Shown here piece after piece: positions 1 through 9,843 of a DNA stretch of 64,000 bases. The stretch is from Streptomyces fradiae (GTDB lineage: Bacteria > Actinomycetota > Actinomycetes > Streptomycetales > Streptomycetaceae): assembly GCF_041270065.1 (NCBI RefSeq), contig NZ_CP065958.1, positions 868,001 through 932,000 on the forward strand, written 5' to 3'. The stretch's first letter is position 1, and every line of letters starts with the position of its first letter. The notes beneath the pieces were generated by a model. It made no database searches. It was not told where the DNA came from and saw nothing but the letters and a program-made list of their open reading frames with translations. The position numbers were made by a program, and so were the translations under genes.

Positions 1-1
1 G

Positions 2-631
2 GCCGCGTACCGGCGCATCTTCGGCAGCCGTACCTGGATCGGCACCACCGTCGCGTACTTCACCAGCTACTGGGTCGTCGCCCTGATGCTCGTGTGGATG
101 CCGTCCTACCTGAGGAACGGCCTCGGCCACTCGTCGGAGACGGCCGGCAAGCTGGTGGCCGTCCCCTGGGCGCTCGGCGCCGTGGCACTGCTCGCTCAGG
201 CCGCGCTCACCGGGTGGCTGATGCGCCGTGGGGTGAGCAGCCGCTGGGCACGCGGCCGGGTCGGCGCCGGACTTCTCCTCGTCGCCGCACTGTGCTTCCT
301 CGCCGTTCCGTTCGTCGCCGGCACCGGGGCGAAGACGGCGCTGCTCGTGGCCGGCTTCGGCATCGGCGGCTCCTTCGCGACCGTCGCGATCACCACGGTC
401 GCCGAACTCGCCCCGGCCGAGCGGCGCGGCGGCGCGCTCGGCACGATGAACGCGGTCGTGACCACCGCGGGCCTGATCGCCCCGACCGTGGTCGGCCGCA
501 TGATCGACAGCCAGGGCGGCAGCGGCTACCAGAACGCCGTCGTGCTCTCGGCCGTCCTGCTCCTGCTGGGCGCCGTCGCGGCCTTCGCCCTCATCGACCC
601 GGCGCGAGATGCCACACCTGCGGACGCCTGA
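2..631 (+). CDS. MFS transporter, C-terminal part (5' end outside window)
   Basis: The frame is open from the left edge of the window and ends at 631, giving about 209 residues of a larger protein. It is almost entirely hydrophobic with roughly six membrane helices, as expected for the C-terminal half of a 12-helix major facilitator. A basic loop between helices (around RRGVSSRWARGR) and a second Glu/Arg loop (AELAPAERRGGALG) fit the MFS pattern. It lies 41 bases upstream of an aldehyde dehydrogenase and an acyl-CoA ligase on the same strand. I infer uptake of the aldehyde or acid those enzymes handle; the substrate is not visible. Confidence 0.8.
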   Translation, partial: AAYRRIFGSRTWIGTTVAYFTSYWVVALMLVWMPSYLRNGLGHSSETAGKLVAVPWALGAVALLAQAALTGWLMRRGVSSRWARGRVGAGLLLVAALCFLAVPFVAGTGAKTALLVAGFGIGGSFATVAITTVAELAPAERRGGALGTMNAVVTTAGLIAPTVVGRMIDSQGGSGYQNAVVLSAVLLLLGAVAAFALIDPARDATPADA

Positions 632-672
632 CTCCTCCGCCCGCCCCCCCGATCCCCTGAAGGAGCCCGACC

Positions 673-2436
<1,764 letters not shown>

Positions 2437-2465
2437 ACGCAACGCCCCAGAAGGAGACCCTCCTC

Positions 2466-3950
2466 GTGAACATCGCCGACTTCCTCAGCCGCAGCGCGGC
2501 GGACCACGGCCCTCGCATCGCTGTCGAGCTGGGAGAGGACGCACTGACCTACTCCGAGCTCGACGCCCTCGCCGGCCGGACGGCCGCGTTCCTCAGAGCA
2601 CAGGGCATCCTGCCCGGTGACCGGGTCGGCATCATGCTGCCCAACACACTGGAATTCCCCGTCCTCTATTACGGTGCGCTGCGCGCCGGCGCCGTCGTCG
2701 TCCCGATGAACCCGCTGCTGAAGGCCCGCGAGATCGCCCACTACCTCAAGGACTCCGGCGCGGTGCTGCTGCTCGCGCACGACGGGGTCCTGGGCGCGGC
2801 GGTCGAGGGGAAGAGCGCCGCCGGCACGGAGGTCGCGATCGTCCCGATCGCGGACGGGTCGCTCACCGAACTGCTCGCCGACCACCCCGAGTCCGCCCGC
2901 GCCGCGGTCGGTGGCGACGAGGACACCGCCGTCATCCTCTACACCTCCGGCACCACGGGCCTGCCCAAGGGCGCCGAGCTCACCCACACCAACCTGGCCC
3001 GAAATTCCGAGATCGCCGCACGGTCGCTGTTCCACCTCACCGCCGAGGACGTGGTGCTCGGCTGCCTGCCGCTGTTCCACGCCTTCGGCCAGGCCGTCGC
3101 CATGAACACCACCATCAGCGTCGGCGCCCGCTTCACCCTGCTCCCCCGCTTCGAGCCGGCGCTCGCGCTGCGGACCGTCGAGCAGCGGCGGGTCACCCTG
3201 TTCGCCGGCGTGCCGACGATGTACGCGGCGATGCTCGGCGTGCACGCCCAGGAGCCCGGCACCCACGACACCTCCGCCCTGCGCCTGTGCGTCTCCGGCG
3301 GCGCCTCGCTGCCCGTCGAGGTCCTGCACGGCTTCGAGAAGGCCTTCGGCTGCCCCGTCCTGGAAGGCTTCGGCATGTCCGAGACCTCGCCCGTCGCCTC
3401 CTTCAACCATCCGGACCGCCCGCGCAAGGCCGGTTCGATCGGCACTCCGATCGAGGGTGTCGAGATGTGCCTCGTCGATGTGGTCGACGGCGTCGGCGAG
3501 CTGTGCGTCCGCGGCCACAACGTCATGAAGGGCTACTGGAACCGCCCGGAAGCCACCGCCGAGACGGTGAGGGACGGCTGGCTGCACACCGGCGACCTCG
3601 CCCGCGTCGACGAGGAGGGCTACTACTCCATCGTCGACCGCAAGAAGGACCTCGTCATCCGCGGCGGCTACAACGTCTACCCCCGCGAGATCGAGGAGGT
3701 GCTCTACGAGCACCCCGCCGTCGCCGAGGCCGCCGTGATCGGACTGCCCGACGACGTGCTCGGCGAGGAGGTCGCCGCCGCGATCGCCCTGCGCCCCGGC
3801 ACCTCGGCCACCCCGGAGGAGCTGCGGGACTTCGTCCGCGCCCAGGTCGCCCCGTACAAGTACCCGCGGATCGTCTGGCTGGTCGACGCGCTCCCCAAGG
3901 GCGCCACGGGCAAGATCCTCAAGCGGGAGATCGCGGCCACCCGTCCTTGA
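2466..3950 (+). CDS. AMP-forming acyl-CoA ligase (long-chain fatty acid/aryl acid type)
   Basis: It activates a carboxylic acid with ATP and joins it to CoA. The GTG at 2466, after an AAGGAGA ribosome site, gives 494 residues, normal for the ANL superfamily. Visible motifs in order are YTSGTTGLPKG (from about residue 159, P-loop-like A3), GFGMSET (A5), GWLHTGDLA (A7), DRKKDLVIRGGYNVYP (A8) and PKGATGKILKRE with the A10 catalytic lysine near the C-terminus. It follows the aldehyde dehydrogenase by 29 bases and probably shares its transcript. The motifs resemble long-chain fatty-acid ligases, but chain length cannot be decided from sequence. Confidence 0.92.
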   Translation: MNIADFLSRSAADHGPRIAVELGEDALTYSELDALAGRTAAFLRAQGILPGDRVGIMLPNTLEFPVLYYGALRAGAVVVPMNPLLKAREIAHYLKDSGAVLLLAHDGVLGAAVEGKSAAGTEVAIVPIADGSLTELLADHPESARAAVGGDEDTAVILYTSGTTGLPKGAELTHTNLARNSEIAARSLFHLTAEDVVLGCLPLFHAFGQAVAMNTTISVGARFTLLPRFEPALALRTVEQRRVTLFAGVPTMYAAMLGVHAQEPGTHDTSALRLCVSGGASLPVEVLHGFEKAFGCPVLEGFGMSETSPVASFNHPDRPRKAGSIGTPIEGVEMCLVDVVDGVGELCVRGHNVMKGYWNRPEATAETVRDGWLHTGDLARVDEEGYYSIVDRKKDLVIRGGYNVYPREIEEVLYEHPAVAEAAVIGLPDDVLGEEVAAAIALRPGTSATPEELRDFVRAQVAPYKYPRIVWLVDALPKGATGKILKREIAATRP

Positions 3951-4171
3951 GGGCGGGGCGACGCCGCCGCCGGCGTGCACGCCGTCTCCGGCGCGAAGGC
4001 GTCGGACGCTCCCCGGACGGCAGCACCTGAAGGGCGCCGCTTCCCACCCGCCACACACCGAGATCCTCGCTGGTCAACACGGTGAGGGCGACGACTGCTC
4101 ACCCGGCAGCAGGCAGCCGGCGCCGATCCGTCAGAGCGCCGTGCCATCGTCACGCGGATATGGTGTGAAAT

Positions 4172-5263
4172 GTGATCGAGTCTGGACGGCCGCGGCTCCG
4201 TCGGCTCCCCGGGCCCGGAGGGCTTGTGCGGTTGTCGCCGGTCATCCTGACCATCGCCATTGCCGGCCTGGCCTACGCCACCCCGCCAGACATGGCCTTC
4301 AGCCGCCTCCTGCCCGCGGCGCCGGCCCTGGCCGCCTCCATGTGGCCGGTCCTTCCGACCGTGCTGCTCGGGACGGTCTGCCTCCTCCTGATGATCGGCC
4401 TCAGCCTCGTCTTCCCCGATCTGGGGACGTGGTGGACAGCCGCGGGGATCATCGCGGTCACCGTGGCCGCCGCGTACGGAAGCCATGTCCGGCTCCAGCG
4501 GGAGCGCACCCTCTTCCAGGTACGGCTCGTCGCCGACGCGGCGCAGCAAGTCGTGCTGAGTCCTGTACCGCGCCGCTTTCGGAACGTCGAGATCGAGTCG
4601 CTGTACCTCGCGGCCGCGGCGGAGGCCCGCATCGGCGGGGACTTCTACGAGGTCGTCGACACGCCGTACGGCCTCAGGCTGCTCATCGGAGACGTACGGG
4701 GCAAGGGCCTGCCGGCCGTGGGGGCGGCCGCGGCCATCGTCAACGCCTTCCGCGAGGCGGCCTACGGCGAGAAGGACATGGTAGACGTCGCGCGCCGGCT
4801 GGACGCCAGCAGCACCCGCTACAACGCCGCGTTTCCCCCCGAGGGCCCGATGGAGCGCTTCGCGACCGCCCTTCTCGTCGAGATCCCGCACGAGGGCAGA
4901 CGTATCGACATCCTCAACTGCGGACACCCCCCGCCGCTGTTCCTCAACCGCGGGAAACTCCGCGTCCTGGAACCCGCCACCCCCTCGCCGCTGCTCAGCC
5001 TCGCGGAGCTGATCGGCCATCACTACAACGTCGACACCTACGACTTCACCCCCGGCGACCTGCTGCTCCTCTACACGGACGGGATCGCCGAGACCCGCGC
5101 GCGCGACGGCGAGTTCTTCCCGCTGGCAGCCTGGATGCGCGACCAGCCCCCGACACCTCCCCGCGAACTGCTCACGGCCCTTCACCGCGACCTCCTCCGC
5201 TACAGCAGAGGACGCCTCGACGACGACATCGCCGCCCTCGCCGTACGCCTGCGCGAGCGCTGA
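4172..5263 (+). CDS. Membrane-bound PP2C/SpoIIE-family serine/threonine phosphatase
   Basis: The 363-residue protein has an N-terminal membrane region of about three helices (residues 15-105), a short basic linker and a C-terminal PP2C_SIG/SpoIIE phosphatase domain. Metal-binding motifs are visible: GGDFYE (about 155), IGDVRGKG, and YTDGIAE with a following Asp-rich DDDIAAL near the end. Family members dephosphorylate anti-sigma-factor antagonists and are common in Streptomyces. No anti-sigma partner is adjacent, so its target is unknown. The GTG at 4172 is used because translation then runs straight into the first membrane helix. Confidence 0.85.
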   Translation: MIESGRPRLRRLPGPGGLVRLSPVILTIAIAGLAYATPPDMAFSRLLPAAPALAASMWPVLPTVLLGTVCLLLMIGLSLVFPDLGTWWTAAGIIAVTVAAAYGSHVRLQRERTLFQVRLVADAAQQVVLSPVPRRFRNVEIESLYLAAAAEARIGGDFYEVVDTPYGLRLLIGDVRGKGLPAVGAAAAIVNAFREAAYGEKDMVDVARRLDASSTRYNAAFPPEGPMERFATALLVEIPHEGRRIDILNCGHPPPLFLNRGKLRVLEPATPSPLLSLAELIGHHYNVDTYDFTPGDLLLLYTDGIAETRARDGEFFPLAAWMRDQPPTPPRELLTALHRDLLRYSRGRLDDDIAALAVRLRER

Positions 5264-5275
5264 ACGCCCATCGGC

Positions 5276-5602
5276 CTCGAAGCGTCGGTCCGAGAGCATC
5301 ACCTCGGCCGACCCGTCAGCGGCGCCCTCGTCCAGGTCGAGTTCGCCGGCGGGACGACGTCCTGGAAGCCCGACTCTGCCGTGGTCTTCTCCGGCGCCCC
5401 TGTCGACGGCGGAAGCGGCTCGGCAAGGGGCTCAGCAGAGGACGTGTGCTGCGGATACCTGCGGTTCTTCACCGATCGCACCACCGCCGGGCAGTGGGCC
5501 CGGCAGCAGACCGGGCTCCGTGGCGCCGTCATGGGCCAGGCGGAAGCCGAGCACCTCGGCGCGCACATCTTCGGCCCCTTGCTGAACACCACGGACCGAT
5601 AG
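5276..5602 (+). pseudogene. merB: Remnant of an organomercurial (alkylmercury) lyase gene, N-terminus missing
   Basis: Reading one frame from 5276 to the stop at 5602 gives about 108 residues that match the MerB core: a TSWKPDSAVVFSG stretch, then CCGYLRFFTDR, then an Ala/Glu-rich helix and a terminal IFGPLL. The paired cysteines CC lie where MerB carries an active-site cysteine. The N-terminal winged-helix domain and a start are absent, and the fragment begins right after the phosphatase stop. No merA, merR or merT is nearby. I take it as a relic of a mercury-resistance gene, based on recalled family patterns rather than a search. Confidence 0.6.
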
Positions 5603-5606
5603 CCCG

Positions 5607-6809
5607 TCACCCGAGGAAGTGGAATCCCGGCCGGGGGTGCATGAGGAAGTCGTGGTGCGAGATGTTCCACGCGTACGCGCCCGCGAGGCCGAAGGCCACC
5701 CGGTCGCCCGCCCGTAGGCCCCGCGCCGGGACGTGCCGGGCGAGGAGGTCCTTGGGGGTGCAGAGCTGGCCGGTCAGGGTGACCGTGTCGGATCCCGCGA
5801 CGGGGCGGGGCCAGGGGTGGGGCCAGGAGTGCACGGGCAGTACCGAGCAGGGCTGGTCGTGGCCCTTGGCCGCGGGGGTGCGCAGGTGGTGGGTGCCGCC
5901 GCGGACGACGGCGAAGTCCTCGCCGTGGCTGCGCTTCACGTCCAGGACCTCGGTGGCGTACCAGCCGCAGTACGCGGTGAGGGCGCGGCCCGGCTCGATG
6001 CGCAAGGTGAGGTCCGGGTGGTCGTCCAGGAGCCGGGCGAGGCCCTTGCCGTAGGTGGACCAGTCGTAGCGGCGCTCGGGGGTCGTGTAGTCGACGTGCA
6101 TGCCGCCGCCGACGTTGACCTCGGCGAGGCGGACGCGGTGCCGGGCGGCGAGTCGGGTGGCCCAGGTGACCACGGATTCGGCGACGCCGATCTGTTCCTC
6201 GGCCTCCAGACCGCTGGCGAGGTGGGCGTGGACGCCCAGAAGCCGCAGCTGCGGGAGGGTGCCGTCGGTCAGCAGGGCGACGGCGGTGTCGGCATCGGCG
6301 GGGTCGAGGCCGAAGGGGGTCGGCCGGCCGCCCATGGCGAGGGAGCTGCCCTCCAGGGACGCGGCGGACAGGGGAAGGTTGAAGCGGAGGAGGACTCCCA
6401 CCGGAGTGTCCGGGGCCCGGTCGGCGGCCAGGTCGGCGAGGACGCGCAGCTCGTGGAGGCTCTCCACGTGGAAGCGTTCCACCCCGAGGTCCAGGGCTGC
6501 GGCGATCTCCGCCGGGGTCTTGCCGGGCCCGCCGAACGCGAGGGGGCGGCCGGGCACGGCGCGGCCCACGTGGGCCAGTTCGCCGCCCGACGAGACCTCG
6601 TACCCGTCGACGTACGGCGAGAGCGCGGAGAGCAGTTCCGGTTCGGGGTTGGCCTTGGCGGCGTAGTACAGCTCGACGCGCTCGGGCAGCGCGGCCCGGA
6701 CCCCGGCGGCGTGCTCGCGCAGCGCCGTCAGGTCGTAGACGTAGGCGGGCAGGCCGTCGGAGGGCAGGTCGAGGACGAGGTCGCGCACGGCGCGGGTGGG
6801 GGCGGTCAT
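5607..6809 (-). CDS. Fold type III PLP-dependent decarboxylase of siderophore synthesis (PvsE/SbnH-like)
   Basis: This 400-residue alanine-racemase-fold enzyme resembles diaminopimelate/ornithine decarboxylases. Visible elements are the PLP lysine in AAKANP (Lys52), the HAHLASG motif (194-200), the phosphate-binding GGG (234-236), EPGR (272-275) and a Cys350/Asp354 pair in GQLCTPKD. It is the last gene of the siderophore operon and its ATG overlaps the stop of the upstream NIS synthetase by four bases. In vibrioferrin assembly the equivalent enzyme PvsE supplies the ethanolamine unit from serine; in staphyloferrin B, SbnH acts on citryl-diaminopropionate. The actual substrate here is inferred, not shown. 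Confidence 0.88.
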   Translation of the reverse strand: MTAPTRAVRDLVLDLPSDGLPAYVYDLTALREHAAGVRAALPERVELYYAAKANPEPELLSALSPYVDGYEVSSGGELAHVGRAVPGRPLAFGGPGKTPAEIAAALDLGVERFHVESLHELRVLADLAADRAPDTPVGVLLRFNLPLSAASLEGSSLAMGGRPTPFGLDPADADTAVALLTDGTLPQLRLLGVHAHLASGLEAEEQIGVAESVVTWATRLAARHRVRLAEVNVGGGMHVDYTTPERRYDWSTYGKGLARLLDDHPDLTLRIEPGRALTAYCGWYATEVLDVKRSHGEDFAVVRGGTHHLRTPAAKGHDQPCSVLPVHSWPHPWPRPVAGSDTVTLTGQLCTPKDLLARHVPARGLRAGDRVAFGLAGAYAWNISHHDFLMHPRPGFHFLG

Positions 6810-8581
6810 CGGGCGTGGCTCCACGAGTCGTCGGATGCTCCGGACAGCACGTCCTCGGCGAAAGGGGAGGGAAGCCGGACGTACCCCGCTTCGCGGTCGG
6901 CCTTGCGCTCCCAGCGGGTGAGCAGGTTGGCCTTGGCGGGCAGCGGGACGCCGGCGAGGAGCGCGGCGAGCCGGGGCGGGCAGCCGTGGCGGTCGGCGTA
7001 CGTCTGGAGGGTCACTCGGACCTGGGCCCACAGGGCGGGCTCGGTCTCGGGGTGCAGGTCGGCGACGGCGGCCAGCATCTCGGCGATGTGGTTGACGAAC
7101 AGGCAGTACACGACGCGGTCCCAGCCGCGCTCCGCGTCGTACGTCATGGGCCCGGCCACTTCGGCGGGCAGCGCGGCGAGGGTGTCGGCGTGGTGCTCGG
7201 GCAGCAGCTTGGTGCCCTCCAGGTCCCGGAAGAGCACCTGGGCGGGCATGGAGTCGTCGTCGACGCAGACGACCACGTTCTGCAGGTGGGGTTCCAAGAC
7301 CAGGCCGTGGTCGAAGTAGGCGGCCAGGACGGGCGGCACGAGGAGCCTGAGGTACGCGCTCCACCAGGCGAGCGCGGTGCCGGGGCCCGCACCCCCGAGC
7401 AGGCGCGAGAGGTGACCGGGGCCGCTGGGGTACTCGTCGGCGACGGCGGCGGCGAGCAGTGGCGAGGTGCCGGGGAGGATCCGGGTGGCGAGCCCTTCGC
7501 GGACGATCACGCCGAAGCCTTCGAGCAGACCGCGGTCGGGGTTTCCGTCGGGGCCGGGGAGGGCGAGGCTGCGGTAGGCCGGCTCGCGGAGCATGGCGCT
7601 GCCGGGGAATCGGACGGTGAGCTCGTCGAGTACGGGCGCGAGGAGCCGGGTCAGGGCGACGGCACCGGTCAGCTCGTAACTGGCGTTCTTCCGGAGGCAG
7701 TTGGTGATCCGGACGTTCAGGCTGAACTTGAGGAAGGTCTCGCCGTCGTAGAGGGTGCGAACGGAGGCCGTGGCGGCGAAGGGGGTGCCGCCGGTCCCGA
7801 GGTCCAGGATGTCGCCGCGATCGAGGGCGGCACGCAGTGCGGGGTGGCCGGCGAGCATCTCGTACTGCCAGGGGTGCGCGGGCAGCAGCCGGTATCCCTC
7901 CGGCAGGCCTCCCGGCCGGGCGTCGGCGAGCCGGTCGAGAGGTGTGGTCGCCGCCGGTGCGGCGGTCTCCTCGATGATCAGGTCCTCCCGGACCGCGAGA
8001 TGGCGCAGCGGGAAGGCGGCGCCGATCTCCGGGGCGTACGCGAGCCAGGAGGCGGCGTCGCCGGTACGGGCCTTGGGGGTGGGGTGGAAACGGTGGCCGA
8101 AGAGCAGGGACTGCTCGGAGGCGAGGTAGGTGTCCTGGCCGGCCGTGTCCTGGTCGTCGCCCGTGCCGGTCGTGCGGGCGGCGAGCGCCGCCGTGACGGC
8201 CTGGTGGCTGGAGGCGATCTGGTCGAGGAACTCGTCGTTGCGCACCCCGGTACGCGCCGACAGCTCGTCCTGGACGTGTCCCGCGAGGCGCCGCCATTCG
8301 ATGCGCTCCCAGGTCCCGTCGCGCTGCTCGTGGACCGGTCCGGTGAAGCGGTGCGCGCCGAGCAGCGACGTACGCCGCAGCGCCACGCGCAGCACCACGC
8401 CACGGCGGGGCAGGCGCAACAGGAGGTGGCCGTCGCTGGCGGCTGTCTGGTGCTCCGGTCCGGAGACCTCGCGCAGCAGGCAGTTGAGGAGGGTGTGCGC
8501 CACGACCGTGTCCGCGTCCGGCAGTTCGGCGGCGGCTGGGGTGTGGTGGGCGGTGCCCTGCGTTCGGGTCGGCGACATCAT
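6806..8581 (-). CDS. NRPS-independent siderophore (NIS) synthetase, IucA/IucC family (second, PvsD-like)
   Basis: It should condense a citrate- or 2-oxoglutarate-type carboxylate with an amine or alcohol through an acyl-adenylate. The 591-residue protein carries the IucA/IucC ATP-binding signature GHRFHPTPK (162-170), HPWQYE (236-241), the basic KFSLNVRITNCLRKN block (285-299) and a later LEPHLQN motif preceding a FhuF-like C-terminal half. The ATG at 8581 overlaps the stop of the upstream MFS gene, and a second ATG follows at once. Position four of five in the operon matches pvsD of the vibrioferrin system. Confidence 0.92.
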   Translation of the reverse strand: MMSPTRTQGTAHHTPAAAELPDADTVVAHTLLNCLLREVSGPEHQTAASDGHLLLRLPRRGVVLRVALRRTSLLGAHRFTGPVHEQRDGTWERIEWRRLAGHVQDELSARTGVRNDEFLDQIASSHQAVTAALAARTTGTGDDQDTAGQDTYLASEQSLLFGHRFHPTPKARTGDAASWLAYAPEIGAAFPLRHLAVREDLIIEETAAPAATTPLDRLADARPGGLPEGYRLLPAHPWQYEMLAGHPALRAALDRGDILDLGTGGTPFAATASVRTLYDGETFLKFSLNVRITNCLRKNASYELTGAVALTRLLAPVLDELTVRFPGSAMLREPAYRSLALPGPDGNPDRGLLEGFGVIVREGLATRILPGTSPLLAAAVADEYPSGPGHLSRLLGGAGPGTALAWWSAYLRLLVPPVLAAYFDHGLVLEPHLQNVVVCVDDDSMPAQVLFRDLEGTKLLPEHHADTLAALPAEVAGPMTYDAERGWDRVVYCLFVNHIAEMLAAVADLHPETEPALWAQVRVTLQTYADRHGCPPRLAALLAGVPLPAKANLLTRWERKADREAGYVRLPSPFAEDVLSGASDDSWSHAR

Positions 8582-9843
8582 CGGCTCCAGCGGGTGCGGA
8601 GGGGGTTCAGGAGGGGCAGAACGGTGGGCACGACGGTGGCCAGGGCCACGGCGGTGCCCGTGAGGACCGGGGCGGCCGGTCCGAAGAAGCTGTTGCCGAC
8701 GGCGGCGGCGACACCTGCCACGACGGCGCCGCCCTTCGAGAAGAACTCGAGCGAGCCGAACATGCCGCCGGGGGCCCGGCCCTTGGCGCAGTCGGCGGCC
8801 AGCGCGGACAGGCAGACGAGCCCGAGGGTGAGGCCGGCCCCGAGCACGAGACGTACCGCGGTGAGGGCGGGCAGCGAGTCGGCCGCACCGTGACCGGCGA
8901 GACCGAGCGCTATGCAGAGGAAGCCGAGGGCGAGGCCGAGCCGGGGGCGGTGGTGGAAGGACCTGTGCACCGCCATCGCCGTGGCCAGATAGCACAGGTG
9001 GGGCAGGGCGAACAGCACACCGGAGGCGGCCGGGGAGGTGCCGGGGATACGGTGCTCGATGAGCGAGATGAGGTACGGGAAGGAGATGACGGTGGAGAAG
9101 ACGAAGGCGAACTCCAGGGCGTACAGCGCCCGCAGGGAGGTCGCCGGCGCCCCTGCCTCCGGTTTCGCGGCCTCCGGTGCCTCCTCGGGAGCGTCCTTTG
9201 CCGTCGGCGTCTCGGCGTGCCCGCCCCGCGACTCCGGCAGCGCCCCGATCAGCAGGGCGGCGGTGAGCGGCAGCACGGCCAGCAGGGCGTACTGGCGGTG
9301 CGGCGAGAGCCAGGGCGACAGGGAGCCGACGACGATCGGCGCGAGGACGAGGGCGGCGCGCGCCGCACCCTGCATGAGGGTGAGGGCCTTCGACAGGGCC
9401 GGTCCCTCCAGTGCTGCGCCGAGGTAGCCGTTGGACGCGGCGAACGTGCCTCCGAGGATGCCCTGGAGGACGAGGGCGGCGGTGAAGGTCGCGATCGAGT
9501 CGGCCCAGCCGGCGAGCAGGAACGCCACGGCCAGCCCGAGTTGGGCGCGCAGCAGCAGCCGCTTGCGGCCGTAGCGGTCCGCGAGACGGCCCCAGAAGGG
9601 CGCGCCGACGGCGCCGAAGACGGTCGGGACGATGTAGAGGACGCCGGCCCAGCGGGCGGTGGGATCGCCGAGTTCGGGCAGGATCTGGGTCAGGAAGGGC
9701 GGCAGGCCGAGCGCGGCGAAGGACGCCACGAAGTAGCACCCGGCCACGGCGTGCACCTGCCGGCGGGCGAGGACGGGGCCCGCCGCGGGCGCGACGGCCG
9801 CTGCCGCGGTGGCGCCGTTCGGCGGGGCGGTGGTTGCACTCAT
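8578..9843 (-). CDS. MFS siderophore exporter (PvsC-like)
   Basis: A 421-residue protein with about 12 predicted membrane helices. The classical MFS loop between helices 2 and 3 reads GRLADRYGRKR, and the middle of the protein has a charged, Ala/Glu-rich linker (PTAKDAPEEAPEAAKPEAG). It lies between two NIS synthetases and overlaps both by four bases, so export of the finished siderophore is the natural role. In the vibrioferrin operon the MFS exporter PvsC takes exactly this middle place. Confidence 0.88.
   Translation of the reverse strand: MSATTAPPNGATAAAAVAPAAGPVLARRQVHAVAGCYFVASFAALGLPPFLTQILPELGDPTARWAGVLYIVPTVFGAVGAPFWGRLADRYGRKRLLLRAQLGLAVAFLLAGWADSIATFTAALVLQGILGGTFAASNGYLGAALEGPALSKALTLMQGAARAALVLAPIVVGSLSPWLSPHRQYALLAVLPLTAALLIGALPESRGGHAETPTAKDAPEEAPEAAKPEAGAPATSLRALYALEFAFVFSTVISFPYLISLIEHRIPGTSPAASGVLFALPHLCYLATAMAVHRSFHHRPRLGLALGFLCIALGLAGHGAADSLPALTAVRLVLGAGLTLGLVCLSALAADCAKGRAPGGMFGSLEFFSKGGAVVAGVAAAVGNSFFGPAAPVLTGTAVALATVVPTVLPLLNPLRTRWSR

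Noticed and set aside
6806..8297. Upstream in-frame extension of the PLP decarboxylase to about 896 residues
   Set aside because: The extension is Arg/Pro-rich and runs through the NIS synthetase gene. The ATG at 6809 with a four-base overlap is the proper start.
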